This document shows, piece by piece, positions 61,917-64,000 of a stretch of DNA of 64,000 nt. The notes beneath the pieces were generated by a model, which saw only the letters and a program-made list of their open reading frames with translations, ran no database searches and was not told the DNA's origin. Where the stretch lies: assembly GCF_927798095.1 (NCBI RefSeq), contig NZ_CAKMMF010000016.1:1-64000 (forward strand). The letters run 5' to 3'. The position numbers and the translations under genes were made by a program. Source of the stretch: Paenibacillus plantiphilus. Lineage in GTDB: Bacteria > Bacillota > Bacilli > Paenibacillales > Paenibacillaceae. Every line of letters starts with the position of its first letter. Within the stretch, counting starts at the first letter, position 1.

Positions 61917-62050
61917 GGGAATGTTTCTTCCGATCACTGTTGGGAATGTTTCTTCCGATCGCTGTTGTTCCCGGGATTCTTGAATTGGGGTTGTTGATGG
62001 TGGAATCCCGGGAACAAAGGCGAGCGCTTGCGCTTCTCCAGAAACATTCC
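61917..62050 (+). repeat. Large imperfect palindrome with duplicated left end
   Basis: Two direct 25-nt copies (61917-61941 and 61942-61966, GGGAATGTTTCTTCCGATC) begin the element. GGAATGTTTCT (61943-61953) pairs with AGAAACATTCC (62040-62050), and GTTCCCGGGATTC (61967-61979) with GAATCCCGGGAAC (62003-62015). It directly follows the GH31 stop. Partial copies are at 26911 and 52884. It resembles a REP/BIME-type or MITE-like element. The region 62051-62322 has a single TGCAAAAATAC (62272) and nothing else supported. Confidence 0.7.
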
Positions 62051-62322
62051 CCTTATCTATATTATGAACCCCCAATCCCTTTAAACAGGCTGCCCATCGC
62101 GGCTATGCCGTAACGCGTTTTCTTTTGCAGGAAATGGCTTGCACCGGGAGTGGCAGCAACGGTTGAAGCATCATAGAAACATACCATAGTCGAATAACCG
62201 AGGTTGTTGAGGAAGTCCAATGGATGTGGACCAATAAACTCCAACTATACCTGCAAGAAGTCGCTCATAGCTGCAAAAATACATCTCCTGCATCAAATAG
62301 AGCTGCTCACAGACGGAGTAAC

Positions 62323-62445
62323 TGCAAAAATACATTAAATATCGCCAAAACCTAGCGCATTCGATACTTTTCTGGTTTTTTGATGTACTTTTGCAAGTGA
62401 ATGGCTTGAAATGGTCCATACTGGGCATGTTACCTGTATTTTTGC
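62323..62445 (-). repeat. Dispersed 124-nt repeat, copy 2
   Basis: It is in the opposite orientation to 27051-27174. TGCAAAAATAC (62323-62333) and GTATTTTTGC (62436-62445) are the ends. It shares the internal block of TGATGTAC-TTTTGCA and the block complementary to ACCATTTCAAGC. It fills part of the 626-nt gap between the convergent GH31 and solute-binding protein genes. Confidence 0.65.
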
Positions 62446-62530
62446 TGCAATGGAGGTGAAAGCAACGGCGGCTGGAGCAGCAATACGGTGGGAAATAACA
62501 AAACTGCCAACCCCTCTTCTATTATTGCGT

Positions 62531-63865
62531 TCACTGTTGAATGGCTTTCACCTGTTTGTCATATTCCGCGTCGGCCCGCTTCATATAATCGTATACGTCC
62601 CCGTCTTTTATAACGAGATCCTGCAGCAGCTTATAGAACCAGTTGCGGAATTCCGGAGGAATTTGATTCTCGCCCCACCAGTTGTTAATCGCTAGTGATT
62701 TGTGTACATTCGGATCAGCCATGACGCGCAATACTTCCTGCATTTGCTCGCCTACTTCGTAGGTGATTTTTTCTTTTGTCGTTGGAATCGCGTTTGTCGT
62801 TTTGAGATATTTTGCATATTGTTCAGGCTCAAGGAAGAACCGAATAAACTTTTTCATTGCTTCCGTTTTGTCGGCATCCTTCATGGCATCCGTTGACAAG
62901 GACCAGCCGATCGGAGAGGGAAGTCCGACTATGTTGGTCTTGCCTTGCCGGTCAGGAACCGGATACCAGCCGAACTCAAAGTCAGGGTCTGCTTGTTCAA
63001 TTTGTCCGAACATCCATGGACCAGAGAACAATTGCGCGGCTTTGCCTGAAATAAGCATAGATGCAATCTGGTTGTCTGCTGTGCTTAACCAATCCTTATT
63101 CACATAGTTGGCAAACAGCTCTTTATAATCTGTAATGGCTTGCACTACATTCGCATCCGTGAAGCTTACTTGCTTGGATGTACGCTTGGAATTCCAGTCC
63201 GGGTCGTTCGCGTATAGTTGATCGATCAGAAATTTATTCGTCCAGAAGCCCATATGAAAGATATCTTTGCCGCCGATTGCAATCGGCGTTATGCCGGATG
63301 CTTTCAGCTTTTCCTGGATCGCTAGAAACTCGTCATAGGTTTGCGGCAGTTTCGTAATGCCCGCAGCCTCATAGGCCTGCTTGCTATAAATGAGGCCATG
63401 CGGTGCTTGGGTGTAAATGGGCACATTGTACGCTTTGCCGTCAACCGTCGGCAGATTCTCGAATAAACGTTGCAGATCAGACGGCAGCTCTGCAATTTTG
63501 CCTGCGTCTGCAAATATTTTTGTATCTCGAATTTCGACCAGATCGGGGAATTCGCCGACCGCATCTTTTATTTTCAACCAATCCAGGTAGGATGACGATG
63601 TTGTTTCGCTTATATCTACAATTTGGATAGCCGGATTTGCTTCCATAAACGCTTTAATGGCATATTCTATTGCTTCTTTCGTACCCCGGTCGCCACTCGC
63701 GTAACCGATCGTGAATAAAACTTCCTTCTGCTCGATGCCGGTGCTGCCGTTATCGCCCCCATCAGGGCCGGAACCATTATTCCCCTTGTTGCCGCTTGCG
63801 CATGCCGATAGGATCAATGTCAGCGATATGGCGGCAGCGAATATTTTCAACCAAACTTTGCCCAT
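62531..63865 (-). CDS. Extracellular sugar-binding lipoprotein, family 1
   Basis: The 444-residue CUT1 binding protein has a signal peptide with lipobox SLTLILSACASG, a Gly/Asn-rich linker and a bilobal domain (APHGLIYSKQAYEAAGITKLPQTYDEFLAI near 160; IASMLISGKAAQLFSGPWMF near 280; AMKKFIRFFLEPEQYAKYL). The ATG at 63865 follows GAGGTTTTC (moderate). It lies beside a GH31 gene and a YesN/AraC-type regulator, so it probably captures an oligosaccharide related to the GH31 substrate. It is not closely similar to the two binding proteins of region 1. Confidence 0.9.
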   Translation of the reverse strand: MGKVWLKIFAAAISLTLILSACASGNKGNNGSGPDGGDNGSTGIEQKEVLFTIGYASGDRGTKEAIEYAIKAFMEANPAIQIVDISETTSSSYLDWLKIKDAVGEFPDLVEIRDTKIFADAGKIAELPSDLQRLFENLPTVDGKAYNVPIYTQAPHGLIYSKQAYEAAGITKLPQTYDEFLAIQEKLKASGITPIAIGGKDIFHMGFWTNKFLIDQLYANDPDWNSKRTSKQVSFTDANVVQAITDYKELFANYVNKDWLSTADNQIASMLISGKAAQLFSGPWMFGQIEQADPDFEFGWYPVPDRQGKTNIVGLPSPIGWSLSTDAMKDADKTEAMKKFIRFFLEPEQYAKYLKTTNAIPTTKEKITYEVGEQMQEVLRVMADPNVHKSLAINNWWGENQIPPEFRNWFYKLLQDLVIKDGDVYDYMKRADAEYDKQVKAIQQ

Positions 63866-63919
63866 AATGAAAACCTCTCCTCTGCGGAGCACCTGTTGAT
63901 GTTGCCGGACGGACGTTCT

Positions 63920-64000
63920 TTACCCTCTCGCATCTTGACGATAATCATTCGGAACCTTGCCCATATGCTTCTTGAACATATCGCTGAAATGTCTGGCGTT
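63920..64000 (-). CDS. AraC-type regulator (YesN-like response regulator), C-terminal fragment
   Basis: The last 26 codons inside the window read NARHFSDMFKKHMGKVPNDYRQ, the end of the second helix-turn-helix of an AraC-family DNA-binding domain, then DARG and a stop at 63920-63922. The rest lies to the right. In Paenibacillus such proteins are often YesN-type response regulators next to sugar-binding genes. Only the AraC domain is visible here. Confidence 0.8.
   Translation of the reverse strand, partial: NARHFSDMFKKHMGKVPNDYRQDARG

Noticed and set aside
62171-62428. 85-codon minus-strand frame in the gap after GH31
   Set aside because: It lies in the dispersed repeat and has low-complexity Cys/Tyr-rich sequence with no ribosome site.

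Overview
The window looks like chromosomal DNA of a spore-forming Gram-positive bacterium of the Paenibacillaceae (Paenibacillus/Cohnella type). The signs are moderate GC with strong Shine-Dalgarno sites, a GerA-family spore germination operon, many CUT1 sugar ABC importers with large accessory lipoproteins, an MsmX-type ATPase, and copper/cytochrome assembly proteins of Gram-positive type. No rRNA, tRNA, CRISPR array or intact insertion sequence was seen. This assignment is inference from gene content. Region 1 (1-26.7 kb, all minus strand). Two decayed genes lie at the left edge. Then come several linked transcription units that share a short leader element: a promoter-proximal CCGN/NCGG mini-hairpin joined to a terminator hairpin, 22-40 nt before the start codon. 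The element occurs five times. It precedes (E) a nitroreductase, (D) an AprA-like flavoprotein, a 2x[4Fe-4S] ferredoxin and a solute-binding lipoprotein, (C) a thioredoxin-fold protein, (B) a paralogous solute-binding lipoprotein that begins an approximately 17.5-kb sugar-transport cluster, and (A) a second AprA-like flavoprotein, ferredoxin and cysteine synthase. The transport cluster contains an MsmX-like ATPase, a 996-residue solute-binding fusion protein, two pairs of CUT1 permeases, an NHL-repeat/Yip1-like membrane protein, a DUF5696-like membrane-anchored putative glycosidase and a heterodimeric ABC exporter. The flavoprotein-ferredoxin-binding-protein module is duplicated. A redox or sulfur-scavenging role tied to import of an unknown glycan or organosulfur compound is plausible but unproven. 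Region 2 (27.3-37.3 kb). A NarL-type response regulator and a ResA-like thioredoxin lie divergently from a PepSY membrane protein and a FixH/YtkA-like lipoprotein. A tightly overlapping operon fixH-like/nosD/nosL/nosY/nosF follows, then Sco1/SenC and a lipoprotein cytochrome c. This is the accessory set for nitrous oxide reductase, but no nosZ is present in the window. NosL carries a tail of eight 13-residue His/Asp/Lys repeats. Region 3 (37.4-48.5 kb). This holds an ABC-F protein with a probable attenuator, a PatB/MalY C-S lyase, a helix-hairpin-helix protein, a nucleoside phosphorylase, a GerA-family operon in A-C-(small ORF)-B order, a DUF2935 protein, and a thioredoxin-reductase-like flavoprotein behind a promoter with a palindromic operator. 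Region 4 (48.5-58.7 kb). This is an AT-richer accessory stretch: a MacB/FtsX-type ABC system, a phosphotransferase, a secreted membrane-anchored protein, a two-half-transporter exporter with a small membrane partner, and a broken MFS gene. Region 5 (58.8-64 kb). An AraC regulator lies divergently from a GH31 glycosidase, followed by a sugar-binding lipoprotein and the end of a YesN/AraC-type regulator. Several dispersed palindromic repeat families occur between genes throughout.
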